Assembly: GCA_035308165.1 (NCBI GenBank)
Contig: DATGHC010000080.1
Coordinates: 1 to 64,000, forward strand
DNA: 64,000 bases
DNA from: DASTCZ01 sp035308165
GTDB taxonomy: Bacteria; Acidobacteriota; Terriglobia; Acidiferrales; UBA7541
Direction of reading: 5' to 3'
Made by a program: the position numbers and the translations under genes
The notes under the pieces: generated by a model
Seen by the model: only the letters and a program-made list of their open reading frames with translations
Database searches by the model: none
What the model was told of the DNA's origin: nothing
Shown: one piece after another, positions 1-12,000 of the stretch
Layout of the letters: each line of letters begins with the position of its first letter
How positions within the stretch are numbered: the first letter of the stretch is position 1

Positions 1-2457
<2,457 letters not shown>

Positions 2458-2588
2458 AGCGGACAACCTGAAGGTTGCCCCTACAAAAGCATGTGCGTCC
2501 CGCTTCCTCGTATTCAAATGACGGCCGTGCTCAATCGCGATCTGATTCTGATGGAGCCTTCGTAGGGGCAACCTTCAGGTTGTCCGCT
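2458..2588. repeat. 131-bp element bounded by a perfect 27-bp inverted repeat
   Basis: Bases 2458-2484 and 2562-2588 are perfect reverse complements, separated by 77 bp. The left arm starts at the first base after the copA stop codon. Each arm contains its own short palindrome (CAACCTGAAGGTTG), so arms can fold singly or together. The size and terminal symmetry resemble a MITE or paired REP element. It could also act as a 3'-end structure for copA mRNA. I see no coding function. Confidence 0.75.
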
Positions 2589-2665
2589 CCTTTCCACTTT
2601 GCATGTCATTCCGAACGAGTTCTATCACCGGACGCATTCCCGCTCGAATCGATTGGGCGGGGGGC

Positions 2666-2815
2666 ATGGCGATGAGGGAGCACTGCGAAGTGGAGATGAT
2701 CAGGGCGTTGGGGCAGATGGAAGAGGGGCGGATCGCCGCCGACGCGTGGCGAGAGTTGGGCGTCTCCAAGTACATCATCTATCTCTGGAACGCCAAGTAT
2801 GGCCGGATGAGAGTG
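2666..2815 (+). pseudogene. IS3-family transposase OrfA remnant (helix-turn-helix part)
   Basis: About 50 residues resemble the N-terminal helix-turn-helix of IS3-type OrfA proteins. The recognisable stretch runs from EMIRALGQMEEG through AADAWRELGVSKYIIYLW to NAKYGRMRV. Family members normally continue into a coiled coil and are followed by an OrfB integrase in -1 frame. Here the reading frame goes on into unrelated sequence until about 2905 and no DDE integrase follows. The piece is therefore a decayed fragment. The longer open frame (from 2603) is not a credible gene. Confidence 0.7.
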
Positions 2816-2963
2816 GGTGACGCGCCGCCGCTGGACTCATTGGGATGCGAGCCGGTCCGGACTCAGCGGTGTCCAGCACTTCTTCTGCCCTCGTTTTTCC
2901 TGTAGTTTCTTGCCTATACGGCGTGACGGATAGGTGCGCAGTACTATTGACCTGAACAATATA

Positions 2964-3114
2964 GGACCCTAGTATCATGGGACCTTAGTATTGAGTCCAT
3001 GCGGGGCGGACCTGAGTATTGAGCAGAGTGGACCTTAGCATTGAGTTCAGGCGGAGCGGTCCTTAAAGTATTGAGCTCAGACGGAGTGGACTTTTAGGAT
3101 TGTGGTCAGGCTGG
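2964..3114. repeat. Five to six degenerate ~28-bp direct repeats
   Basis: Units start near 2964, 2980, 3008, 3030, 3058 and 3088. They share a pattern like GGACCTTAGTATTGAGT followed by a CAGGCGGAG-like stretch. The first unit is truncated and the last more diverged. Units abut one another without unique spacers, so this is not a CRISPR array. Arrays like this occur at the ends of some transposons as repeated transposase-binding sites, and an IS3 remnant lies just upstream, but that link is inference. Confidence 0.65.
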
Positions 3115-3148
3115 ATGTATTGCCGGCGTCCCTCTTACGACGGAGTCA

Positions 3149-3529
3149 TTGCACACGCTGTCGCCAAAGACGTTGCGCGGGGAGAGTAAGATTTTGACGG
3201 TATCAAGCGACATTGCACGGGAAGCGAGATTCCAGAGTAAGCGCCGAGGCGTCCGCGTGAATTCGCGGGTGCCCGTCAGCTTTGCCTGGCAAGCCGAGGG
3301 CGACCAACAGCAGTTGGAAGCTCACACGCGCGTTGTCGGCCCCTATGGCTGCCTCGCCGTCATCCCCAGGGAATTCACCGTTGAGCAGCAGCTCGAAGTT
3401 TTTAATCGCGCCAACCACCGCTCCAACCCGGCCGTAATCGTCTGGAAAGGGAATGAACGCGTGGAAGGATGGGAGTACGGCATCGAGCTGATCGAGCCAG
3501 ACATGGATTTCTGGGGCCTGGAACTCTGA
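3149..3529 (+). CDS. PilZ-like protein with degenerate second motif
   Basis: About 126 residues from the TTG at 3149. A second TTG at 3194, preceded by GGGGAG, is an equally good start. PilZ domains bind cyclic di-GMP through RxxxR and [DN]xSxxG. Here RRGVR supplies the first motif, but the second position reads VVGPYGC, without the Asp/Asn and Ser. The protein may therefore be a PilZ fold that does not bind the nucleotide. It is cytoplasmic, with no signal peptide. It lies one base upstream of the next PilZ gene in the same direction, so the two are very likely co-transcribed. Confidence 0.6.
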   Translation: MHTLSPKTLRGESKILTVSSDIAREARFQSKRRGVRVNSRVPVSFAWQAEGDQQQLEAHTRVVGPYGCLAVIPREFTVEQQLEVFNRANHRSNPAVIVWKGNERVEGWEYGIELIEPDMDFWGLEL

Positions 3530-3530
3530 A

Positions 3531-3938
3531 TTGCCCGAGGGCCCTCTGAACAACCCCCCGAAGCCTCGTACGAAAGATTCCATCATAGGGCGTGGAAGCC
3601 CGCTGGCCACCGAAGACCGACGCCGCAGTCAGCGGGTGATGATTCGCATCGCGGTGACGCTGTACCTGGAATTGGGAGGCAAACCGGTCAAGATGGAGGC
3701 ATTCACTGTGGCTGTGAACATCCATGGGGCTATGGTTTGCGCCCCGCAAAATCTTCCCATGGATTCGAAGGTTGAAATCGAGAACAGGGTTACGATGGGG
3801 CGAAAGACGGCGCGTGTTGTGCGCCAGCCGCAGGGCTCCCCCGAAGGCTATTTAATTCCCGTGGAATTTGAGACTCCCTCCCACGATTTTTGGCACATTT
3901 CGTTTCCGCCCTCCGACTGGAACCCGGCCGATTCCTGA
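3531..3938 (+). CDS. PilZ domain protein
   Basis: 135 residues from a TTG start immediately after the preceding gene. Residues about 30-125 form a PilZ-like domain. RRSQR fits RxxxR. The later VAVNIHGAMV keeps the Asn and Gly of the second motif but has His at the Ser position, a variant I associate with acidobacterial PilZ proteins. Its probable role is as a small cytoplasmic c-di-GMP effector or adaptor. The two genes look like diverged tandem duplicates: both end in a [DN]FW-type motif (MDFWGLEL and HDFWHISF). Target unknown. Confidence 0.65.
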   Translation: MPEGPLNNPPKPRTKDSIIGRGSPLATEDRRRSQRVMIRIAVTLYLELGGKPVKMEAFTVAVNIHGAMVCAPQNLPMDSKVEIENRVTMGRKTARVVRQPQGSPEGYLIPVEFETPSHDFWHISFPPSDWNPADS

Positions 3939-4302
3939 TTTGCCTTTGAGCGAAAACCGCGGGTCGGTTGGACAGCCAATTCCTGATTCAAGTCATGAAG
4001 ACAGCCCGGCTCGACTCGCAACTCGATCCCACATATATCCCGGTCCTAAATCTCCAGCCCGCGCCGAAACATTTACACTTTGTAAGTGTTTGCTAACGCT
4101 AAGGGGGACTCCATTGATATTTAGGGCTACCTTGTGCGAAATTATAGTTTCTTAGGGGAGAACCTTTAGACATAATACAGCATCCTATGGTCGTTGCCGA
4201 AGAAGTAAACGAAAATCCAACGGAAATAATCCGGGTTCATTTTAGAGAATCGGGCTCCGCGGTAAAAAGTCGGTGAATTCAAAGTCTTCTTGGGGGACTT
4301 CA
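3939..4302 (+). promoter_or_regulatory. Intergenic leader upstream of the sedolisin gene
   Basis: 364 bp without a credible gene. It is more AT-rich than its neighbours near 4120-4270. A short palindrome TTACACTTTGTAA lies at 4073-4085, overlapping ACACTT-tgt-AAGTGT at 4075-4089. This may be an operator or a small hairpin. A ribosome-binding site GGGGGA at about 4292-4297 precedes the ATG at 4303. I could not place a convincing -35/-10 pair. Confidence 0.35.
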
Positions 4303-7300
4303 ATGCAAAATCGATGGTCGTCAGGAATCAAGGTTAGCCTTGTTTTCTTTTCGCTTCTTATTTGTTCACTGAGCCTTTCAGCTCAAACGCAAAATACGCG
4401 CACCCCGCTCATCCAAACTGCGGTGAACGAGGGCAACCTAACGACACTCAAAGGCAACGTACATCCGCTTGCGAACGCCAAATTTGACCAGGGGACGGCG
4501 CCGGACAGTTTGCTGATGGACAGGATGTTGCTGGTCCTGAAGCGCAGCTCCACGGATGAGGCCGCGCTGCGGAAGCTGGAAGATGACCAGCAGTCGAAGT
4601 CATCACCGAATTTCCACAACTGGCTGACACCCGAACAATTTGGCACACAGTTTGGGATTACTGACGCGGACCTTCAGGTTGTGACCGGCTGGCTGCAATC
4701 GAAGGGGTTTCAAGTGAACCGCGTCGCTGCAGGGAGAATGCTCATTGAATTCTCTGGAACCGCGGGACAGGTTCGCAGCGCCTTCCATACGGAAATTCAC
4801 AAGTACGTGGTCAATGGAGAAGCACATTGGGCCAACGCGAGCGACCCGCAGATTCCTGCGGCGCTTACCCCGGTAATTGCGGGCGTCGACTCCATGCACA
4901 ACTTCCACCACAAGTCCATGATTCACGCCGGTCAGTCGCTGCCCATGCCGCAGACCACAGGCAAGGGCACACCTGAACTCACGGTCACTCCTTGCGATAT
5001 CAACGGCGCTTTCAAGAATCCAATATTCAACCATACCTGCTTTGGGCTGGGACCCGCTGATTTTGCAAAAATCTATAACATCCCGGCAGCGGCCACTGGA
5101 GCCGGACAAACCATCGCCATCGTGAATGATTCCAATATTTGCACGGGGACTCCGCTTCCCACAGGCTGCACGGTGGACGACGTTGCGGCCTTTCGGGCCC
5201 TGTTCGGATTGGCGGGCAACAACACGAAAGTCATTATTGACGGAATTGATCCCGGGCTGAGTGGAGATGAGGTCGAAGCCATCCTGGATACGGAATGGTC
5301 CGGCGCGGTCGCTCCCGCTGCGGCGATTGACCTGGTGATTGCGGCCAACACGGAAACTTCCTCGGGAATAGACCTTGCCGCAGAGCATGTCATAGATGGC
5401 AATTTGGCTGGTGTGATGAGCACGAGCTTTGGGACTTGTGAAGCGTTTCTGGGTACGGGCGGAAATGCCTTCTGGGCGACGATCTGGGAACAAGCAGCTG
5501 CGCAGGGCATTTCCGCCTTCGTATCTGCCGGCGATTCCGGCTCCGCAAACTGCGACTCCTTCGTAAACGCCGCCAGCAACGGAACCTTTGTCAACGGAAT
5601 CGCATCGACACCCTTCGATGCCGCTATCGGCGGCACCGATTTTGATTACAATGCCACCGGATATCCCGGGACGTTTTGGAATACAACCGCCACACTCGGG
5701 CTTTCAGCAAAATCTTACATTCCTGAAACTCCCTGGAACGATTCGTGCGGACAGTCACCTGTTTTTACTACTTGCAATCCGCCGGCTCAACCGTTCCTGC
5801 AAAATATTTCGGCGACCGGGGGAGGCCCAAGCGACTGCGCCGTTGTAAGCGGTGGCGTTTGCACCCAGGCCTATAGCAAACCTCCCTGGCAGGTGGCGAC
5901 TGGTGTACCAAACGACTCAGTTCGTGATCTTCCGGATGCCTCCCTTTTCGCAGCACCCGGAACCGTGAGCAATAGCTTCTACGCAATTTGCGAAGCCGAT
6001 TTCAATCCGGGAGTTCCCTCATGTACCAATGCCCCAGGAGCGGTATTTATTCCAGTGGGCGGTACATCCGCGTCTACGCCCGCCTTCGCGGGAATTTTGG
6101 CCCTGGTGAACCAGGCCATGGTTACCGCGGGTAAGAGTCCGCGTCAGGGTAATCCGAATTATGTGATGTACCCCTTGTTTGCGACGGAAACCCTTGCAAA
6201 CTGCAATTCCTCGACAACCCCGGCAGGCACCTGCGTTTTCAACGATGTGACCAAGGGCACGAATTCGGTGGCTTGTGTGTCGGGGAGTCCAAATTGCGGT
6301 GCGAATCTCTCCCTAGTAACTACGGGCACCACTCCGGCCTATGCGACCAACGCTGGATTCGACATGGCTACTGGATTGGGATCGCTCAACGTGGCAAATT
6401 TCATTACCGGCTGGGTGACTGAAGCAGGCTCGTTTGTGCCGACAACCACGACTCTTTGCATGTCGCTAACAGCGACAGCCAATACGAGCTGCGCCGGTCC
6501 GATAACGATTACTCACGGAACTCAGGTTTTCGTGAATGCGAAGGTCACGTCCGGTGGAGCGACGCCGACCGGCGATATCACGCTGATCGGCAATGGCACA
6601 TTCCCGCCGGGGAACACTCCAACCTCGGGTGTGGACCACTTCGATGCCGTTACGGGCAACGCAGATATCTATTCGCTCACCGGAGGTATAAGTACTGGCG
6701 GGTTTACATTCGAGCTCGTCGGTGGCACATACACGGTTACGGCACATTATCCGGGCAACAATGGCGGCGCTGGCTTGCTCTTCGGCGTGAGCGACTCCAC
6801 CCCGGGAATTCAAGTAACTGTTAGCCCGGAAGCTAGCACAACGACCATGACTGTGCTCCAGAGTGATTTTACACAAGGGACAATAACGCAGCTTGCTTCG
6901 GGGGCGTCTGTGCCCTACGGCAGTGCACTAACCTTCCGCGCTGATGTTCTTAGTACTGCTGTGCATAATGGCTCCCAACTTGAAACCGGAACTGGAAACA
7001 TTACCTTCACGGATACACCTACGCCTTTTCCCTCGGGAACTCCAGCGACCTTCGCTCTGAATAGCGATGGTTTCACAGATTTCAATTCGCCATCGTTTAA
7101 TTTGCCCGGGAACAATCCCCCGGTGGGGACAATCCCTGCCATCGGGGTTGGCTCTCACACCGTTTCAGCTTCCTATCCGGGAGACCCCAGCTACAGTGCC
7201 AGCAGCACCGCGGCGCCTGCATTCACAATGACTGTCACCAAGGCTCCAACTTCACCGACCATCAGCGGTCCTTCAACCGTCAATCCAAACGCAAACTTCA

Positions 7301-8808
7301 CACTCACGGCACTTGTGGACACCACGCCAGATCCAATCAATGTGGAGGGGAGCCTCGGCGCGGCGCCTACAGGCACGGTCACATTCAAGAATGGAGCCAC
7401 CCAGGTCGGGAATCCCGTATCCGTGTCCGCGATCCTGGACGCGAATAACTTCTCTGCAGCCCAGGCGACCTTGCAAACCAGCCTGACGGCCACAGGGAGC
7501 TTTACGGCAGTTTATAGCGGGGACGGCAATTATCTCCCATCGACGTCTCCTGTGTTTACGGTGACGCTTGCGCCACCGGACATGACTATTACCAAGTCTC
7601 ATTCGGGCAGCTTCTTGCAGGGGCAGGTTGGGGCGACCTATACCATTACGGTTACCAATTCAGGCGGATCCGCAACGACCGGAGCTGTCAACGTGGTGGA
7701 CACCGTTCCAGCGGGCCTGACTCTAACAGGCCTGGCGGGAACTGGGTGGACTTGCACGGTTGGAACAGCGAGTTGCACTCGCAGCGACGCCCTGGCCGCA
7801 AACTCAAGTTATGCGGTGATTACTGCGACGGTGACCGTGGCCGCAAATGCCCCGGCCAGCGTCAGTAACATCGCTGTCGTATCGGGCGGAGGCGAAGTCA
7901 ATACCGCCAATGATACGGCGACGGATCCTACGACCATCCTGACACCGCCGACGGCGAATCTTTCGGTGAATACGCTGACCTTTGCGGCTCAGGACGTGGG
8001 AGTGGCGAGCGCGTCCATGACCATCACCGTGACCAACACTGGCGGCGGCGCATTACACTTCTCAGTGGCCCCGGCAATTTCGGGGACGAACGCTGCTGAC
8101 TTCGGAATAGCGAACTCTTCCACCTGCACTACGGCCAACCCTGTCGCCGGTGGCGGCGGAACCTGCGTGCTGAATATCACCATCACCCCCGGCGCAGCTG
8201 GACCGCGCGGGCCGGCAACCCTTACGCTTAAGGACGATGCCGCATCCGGTACGCAAACAGCGACCCTGAACGGAGTTGGCGTGGACTTTACGCCGACCGG
8301 ACAGGCAGCCACTGTGACCGTTCCAGCCGGGACTCCAGCGACGTTTACCATCACGGTCGCGGACGGAACAGGCGGCTTCCCCAACCCCATAACGTTTAGC
8401 ACTACGGGCACTCTGCCCGCCGCAACAACGTTTGCGTTCAGCCCAAATCCTGTGCCGGCAAATGGCACGAGCACAACGTTGACGGCCACCACCACGAAAC
8501 GCAGCGGCCTCCTGCCCCAGCCAGGGACCGGGATGCCGTTCGGTCCACTTCCAATCGCACTCTGGTCACTCGCAGCAGCCATACTCTTGGCTAGCTTGAT
8601 GCTGATGCGAAAGAGCACCCGGCGCCTGCGATTGGGCTGGGTTGGAATGGCCGCAGCCTTCATTCTGGTGCTGGTGGGAATCGCCGGCTGCAATAACAGC
8701 AACGGCGGCGGAAATAACGGTACGCCCGCCGGAACCTATACCATCAACATCGCGGCGACATCGGGATCGCTGGTGCACAACACCACTGTCACTTTGACGG
8801 TCCAATAA
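4303..8808 (+). CDS. Secreted S53 (sedolisin/kumamolisin) protease with Ig-like repeats
   Basis: A very large exported serine-carboxyl protease. I start it at ATG 4303 (good GGGGGA site) rather than at the GTG at 4273. Residues about 10-30 are a signal peptide ending near SLSAQ. A pro-kumamolisin activation domain follows (about 40-195), then the S53 domain (about 235-705). The catalytic E-x-x-x-D is E325/D329 in DEVEAILDTEW, the oxyanion Asp is in SAGDSG, and the Ser is S589 in GGTSAST. The calcium-site GFDMATGLGS closes the domain. Then come several Ig-like repeats, a DUF11-type domain (about 1090-1220) and a choice-of-anchor-like repeat. The C-terminus has two hydrophobic helices split by RKSTRRLR, then GIAGC and a final beta-strand pair. 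It probably degrades protein outside the cell. Confidence 0.9.
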   Translation: MQNRWSSGIKVSLVFFSLLICSLSLSAQTQNTRTPLIQTAVNEGNLTTLKGNVHPLANAKFDQGTAPDSLLMDRMLLVLKRSSTDEAALRKLEDDQQSKSSPNFHNWLTPEQFGTQFGITDADLQVVTGWLQSKGFQVNRVAAGRMLIEFSGTAGQVRSAFHTEIHKYVVNGEAHWANASDPQIPAALTPVIAGVDSMHNFHHKSMIHAGQSLPMPQTTGKGTPELTVTPCDINGAFKNPIFNHTCFGLGPADFAKIYNIPAAATGAGQTIAIVNDSNICTGTPLPTGCTVDDVAAFRALFGLAGNNTKVIIDGIDPGLSGDEVEAILDTEWSGAVAPAAAIDLVIAANTETSSGIDLAAEHVIDGNLAGVMSTSFGTCEAFLGTGGNAFWATIWEQAAAQGISAFVSAGDSGSANCDSFVNAASNGTFVNGIASTPFDAAIGGTDFDYNATGYPGTFWNTTATLGLSAKSYIPETPWNDSCGQSPVFTTCNPPAQPFLQNISATGGGPSDCAVVSGGVCTQAYSKPPWQVATGVPNDSVRDLPDASLFAAPGTVSNSFYAICEADFNPGVPSCTNAPGAVFIPVGGTSASTPAFAGILALVNQAMVTAGKSPRQGNPNYVMYPLFATETLANCNSSTTPAGTCVFNDVTKGTNSVACVSGSPNCGANLSLVTTGTTPAYATNAGFDMATGLGSLNVANFITGWVTEAGSFVPTTTTLCMSLTATANTSCAGPITITHGTQVFVNAKVTSGGATPTGDITLIGNGTFPPGNTPTSGVDHFDAVTGNADIYSLTGGISTGGFTFELVGGTYTVTAHYPGNNGGAGLLFGVSDSTPGIQVTVSPEASTTTMTVLQSDFTQGTITQLASGASVPYGSALTFRADVLSTAVHNGSQLETGTGNITFTDTPTPFPSGTPATFALNSDGFTDFNSPSFNLPGNNPPVGTIPAIGVGSHTVSASYPGDPSYSASSTAAPAFTMTVTKAPTSPTISGPSTVNPNANFTLTALVDTTPDPINVEGSLGAAPTGTVTFKNGATQVGNPVSVSAILDANNFSAAQATLQTSLTATGSFTAVYSGDGNYLPSTSPVFTVTLAPPDMTITKSHSGSFLQGQVGATYTITVTNSGGSATTGAVNVVDTVPAGLTLTGLAGTGWTCTVGTASCTRSDALAANSSYAVITATVTVAANAPASVSNIAVVSGGGEVNTANDTATDPTTILTPPTANLSVNTLTFAAQDVGVASASMTITVTNTGGGALHFSVAPAISGTNAADFGIANSSTCTTANPVAGGGGTCVLNITITPGAAGPRGPATLTLKDDAASGTQTATLNGVGVDFTPTGQAATVTVPAGTPATFTITVADGTGGFPNPITFSTTGTLPAATTFAFSPNPVPANGTSTTLTATTTKRSGLLPQPGTGMPFGPLPIALWSLAAAILLASLMLMRKSTRRLRLGWVGMAAAFILVLVGIAGCNNSNGGGNNGTPAGTYTINIAATSGSLVHNTTVTLTVQ

Positions 8809-8834
8809 CCAACTGCGCAGCGAGCAAGTCTAAG

Positions 8835-8874
8835 AGTGGCCGGGCGAAGGTGCCCGGCCACTTTTGTTTTTTGT
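8835..8874 (+). terminator. Rho-independent terminator
   Basis: An 11-bp perfect stem AGTGGCCGGGC / GCCCGGCCACT with a 6-base loop is followed by a T-rich run (TTTTGTTTTTTG). It lies 26 bp after the sedolisin stop codon and separates that gene from the propeller gene downstream. Confidence 0.9.
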
Positions 8875-8933
8875 TTGACTTTTCAGAAGACCACGCCGCC
8901 AAAAGCTGAAATCCATTCGCCCAAACCTTCTGT

Positions 8934-8962
8934 TTGCTAGTTACTGATAGTTATAGTATAAG
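8934..8962 (+). promoter_or_regulatory. Candidate sigma-70-type promoter for the propeller gene
   Basis: TTGCTA (8934-8939) and TATAAG (8957-8962) are separated by 17 bp, in the AT-rich stretch between the upstream terminator and the ATG at 9050. The spacing is ideal and the boxes are fair. This is prediction from sequence only. Confidence 0.4.
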
Positions 8963-9049
8963 TCTATGTACCTGGTCTCCTCTCATACGCAGTGTTGGAC
9001 TATCTCCGCGCCGTTCCGGTGAGAGTGATTCCACGGGGTGGAGCCCACC

Positions 9050-12000
9050 ATGCCTCTCGTGTCTGCTTCAGGGAATCCCGGTAAATCCAAGATTGAACAT
9101 TGCGCGAAATCGAAAAGCCGTCGTACTCATATCCTGGCGCGGACTAAACCTATCCGAAAGTGGACCCGCGGTGTGGCGGTCATAGTGGGACTGGCAATAC
9201 TTTGTTTGACTGCTCCGCGGGGATACGGCCAGCAAAATGAAACGGGTAAGAAGACCGCGGAGCTTCGAGGCACAGGGCAGATCTCACCACCTCAGTTTAA
9301 TGGCCAGTGGGCTTTCATCGGCCCGGAGCCGACTGCGCCGCCCCCCGGGGGGCTGGCCGGGACTTCGGGCAACACCGCAGGGCGCGTAACCGCCATCGCC
9401 ATAGACCCGACCGATCCCAGCGGGAAGACGGTATTCATAGGCGTGGCGCAAGGTGGTGTGTGGACAACAACAAACGGCGGCGCGGCCTGGACGCCGCTGA
9501 CCGATAACCAGCAGTCGCTCGCTATTGGAGCCCTGGCCATCACGATTGACCCCTCCAATAGCCTCGATGCGCGACACAGGGTGATTTATGCGGGCACAGG
9601 CGAGATGGCCGCCACGGCGGCCTATGATGCTTATCCTGGCTCGGGAGTGCTCAAGTCGCTCGACGGGGGACTGACCTGGACGCAGACCTGCCAAGGGCCA
9701 GCGTTCACCAATCCGACGTGCCCGTTCGAAGGCCCTTTCACAGACGGCTTCTTTCCGGGCGGCGGAGCGCGCGTCGGGTCACTTGCAGTCAATTCGAACA
9801 ACTCCCAATTAATACTCGCTGGAGTCCAGATTTACTCCTCCTCAAGCATCACGGGCCAGGCGGGCCGTCCGGGAATTTATTGCACGAATGATGCGGGCGC
9901 GACGTGGGCACAAATCATTCCCAGCGGATTAACGGGCACGGCGTTGGCGACCTCATTGTTCTATGTTTCCCCGACCACGGCATATGCCGCACTGGGGGAT
10001 TATCTTGGAGACCCCACCAATGGAATTTACGTATCGCAAAACGCGGACCAGGTTTGCTCGAAACAAATCTGGAGTCGCGTTGCGGGCAGCGGGCTCCCGT
10101 CGCAAACCCGCATGGGCTGGATTGACCTGGCGCCGGCGCCGAACGCCGTGAATAGACAGACCATTCTTTATTCCGGGATCGCGGATACGAATTCAAGTTC
10201 TGATAATTTGCTCGGAGTATTCAGAAGCGCGGACGGTGGGAACACCTGGGTTCAATTAAGCAACGTGCCGGATTTCTGCGCGACGAAATGCTGGTACGAC
10301 ATGGTGATGGGAGTTGATCCAGCGGATTCGACTGGGAACACTGTTTTTTTCGGTGGAGGGGCTTCCAGCACTCCGGCGGGCACTACCCTGCTGCGCACGA
10401 CTGACGGCGGACAAAGTGTGGGAGATTTCTCCGGGGTTGGCGACGGAACCATAATCCACATTGGGCAACACGCCATTGCCTTCACTCCGAGTGGCAGCGA
10501 AGTGTACATCGCCAATGACGGCGGCGTTTGGAGCTCAACCAATGCTGCGAACCCGGCCACCGCGTCCGGCTCACAGACCTGGAACGATTTGAATAACACC
10601 ATGGCCATATCGCAATTCAATCCGGGGATTTCCATGCATCCGTCGGACCCCGGATTGGCATTTGGCGGCACGCAGGGCAATGGCACGCAGGAATATCAGA
10701 TTGGCGGAAGCGGCTCGAGCTGGACCGATACGCGGACTTGCACGGACGGCGGGTACACGGTCGTGGACCCAAACGAACAGACTACTGCTTATTTGAGCTG
10801 CGCAGGGTTTTCCGGTCAGGCCCAAATTTTCAAGTCCACGCTCGCCGGGCAATCCGGAACTTTTGCGCTTCTTTCCAGCTCCAACAGCATTGGCAATCAG
10901 CCGAACAATTCCAAGGATCCGCTGGCGCCGATTCCTCCACTGATTATTGATGCCCAGCGCGCGGAACATCTTTATTACGGGACCTACCTGTTGTTTGAGG
11001 CGACCGATGGTGGCGCGACGTGGAACGCGGTGTCAGGCGATTTGACCAGCGGCGGACTGGCCAACGGATTTGCGCTGACCACGATTGCGATGGCTCCGCT
11101 CTCCGGCGGCGCATATAACCTTTACACGGGAGCGAATGACGGCACGGTGGAAATGGCGGCGAATGTAATTCCTGGCTCGAGTCCGACGTTCCTCAAGATT
11201 TCAAACGGATTGCCAACGCGCACCATCTCGAAAATTGTTGCGGACCCTTCCGACACGTCCGGGAAGACAGTTTACGCGGCCTTCGCCGGATTCTCCGTGG
11301 ACCAGTCAATTGATGGTTCGCCGACGGATTTGAAGGGGCACATTTTCAAGACAACAAATGGCGGTGCCGCTTGGACGGACATCGGATGCCACACCAGCAA
11401 TTGCGCGGCGCCGCTGGTCACCGATCTTCCGGATTTGCCGGTGAACGATATTGCCCTCGATCCCGATGACATTTCGGGGCACAGCACAATTTACGCGGCG
11501 ACTGACAGCGGCGTGTACGTGAGTATCGACGGTGGGGCAACCTGGGCGAAGCTGGGCAACAATTTGCCGAATGTCCCCGTGCTTTCGCTGGCCCTGCACG
11601 AACCATCACGAACGCTTCGTGCGGCAACGCATGGGCGCGGCGCATGGGACTATCCACTGCCCGCGCTGGCGGGCACGTCAGCATTTGAATTGAGCGGGCT
11701 GACGCCCATTTCAGCGCAGACCGGTGCGACTTCGCTGACGCTTAATCTGTCTGGCCGCGGATTCACGAGCAATTCTGTGGTGCAGTGGAATGGCTTGGCC
11801 ATCGGCGTGACCAATGTGCAGGTGAACATAGCCACGCAGACAATTTCAGCGCAGATTTCGACGGGGCTGACCGCGACTCCCGGAGCGGCGTTGATCACCG
11901 TATTCGATTCCACGCAGTCGCCAACGGTGACGAACGCGCTGGCGTTTACTCTGGTTGGATCGTTGCCGACTTTGACTTCCGTTCAACCGCAGCAGGTGAA

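Noticed and set aside
2603..2905. Intact 100-residue transposase gene
   Set aside because: Only about 50 residues resemble OrfA; the flanks are unrelated, and no OrfB or terminal repeats of an IS3 element are seen.
2964..3114. Possible CRISPR array
   Set aside because: Units are imperfect and directly adjacent with no uniform unique spacers, and no cas genes are present.
4603..5493. 296-residue open frame antisense to the sedolisin gene
   Set aside because: No motif or ribosome-binding site; the plus strand encodes clear S53 catalytic motifs there.
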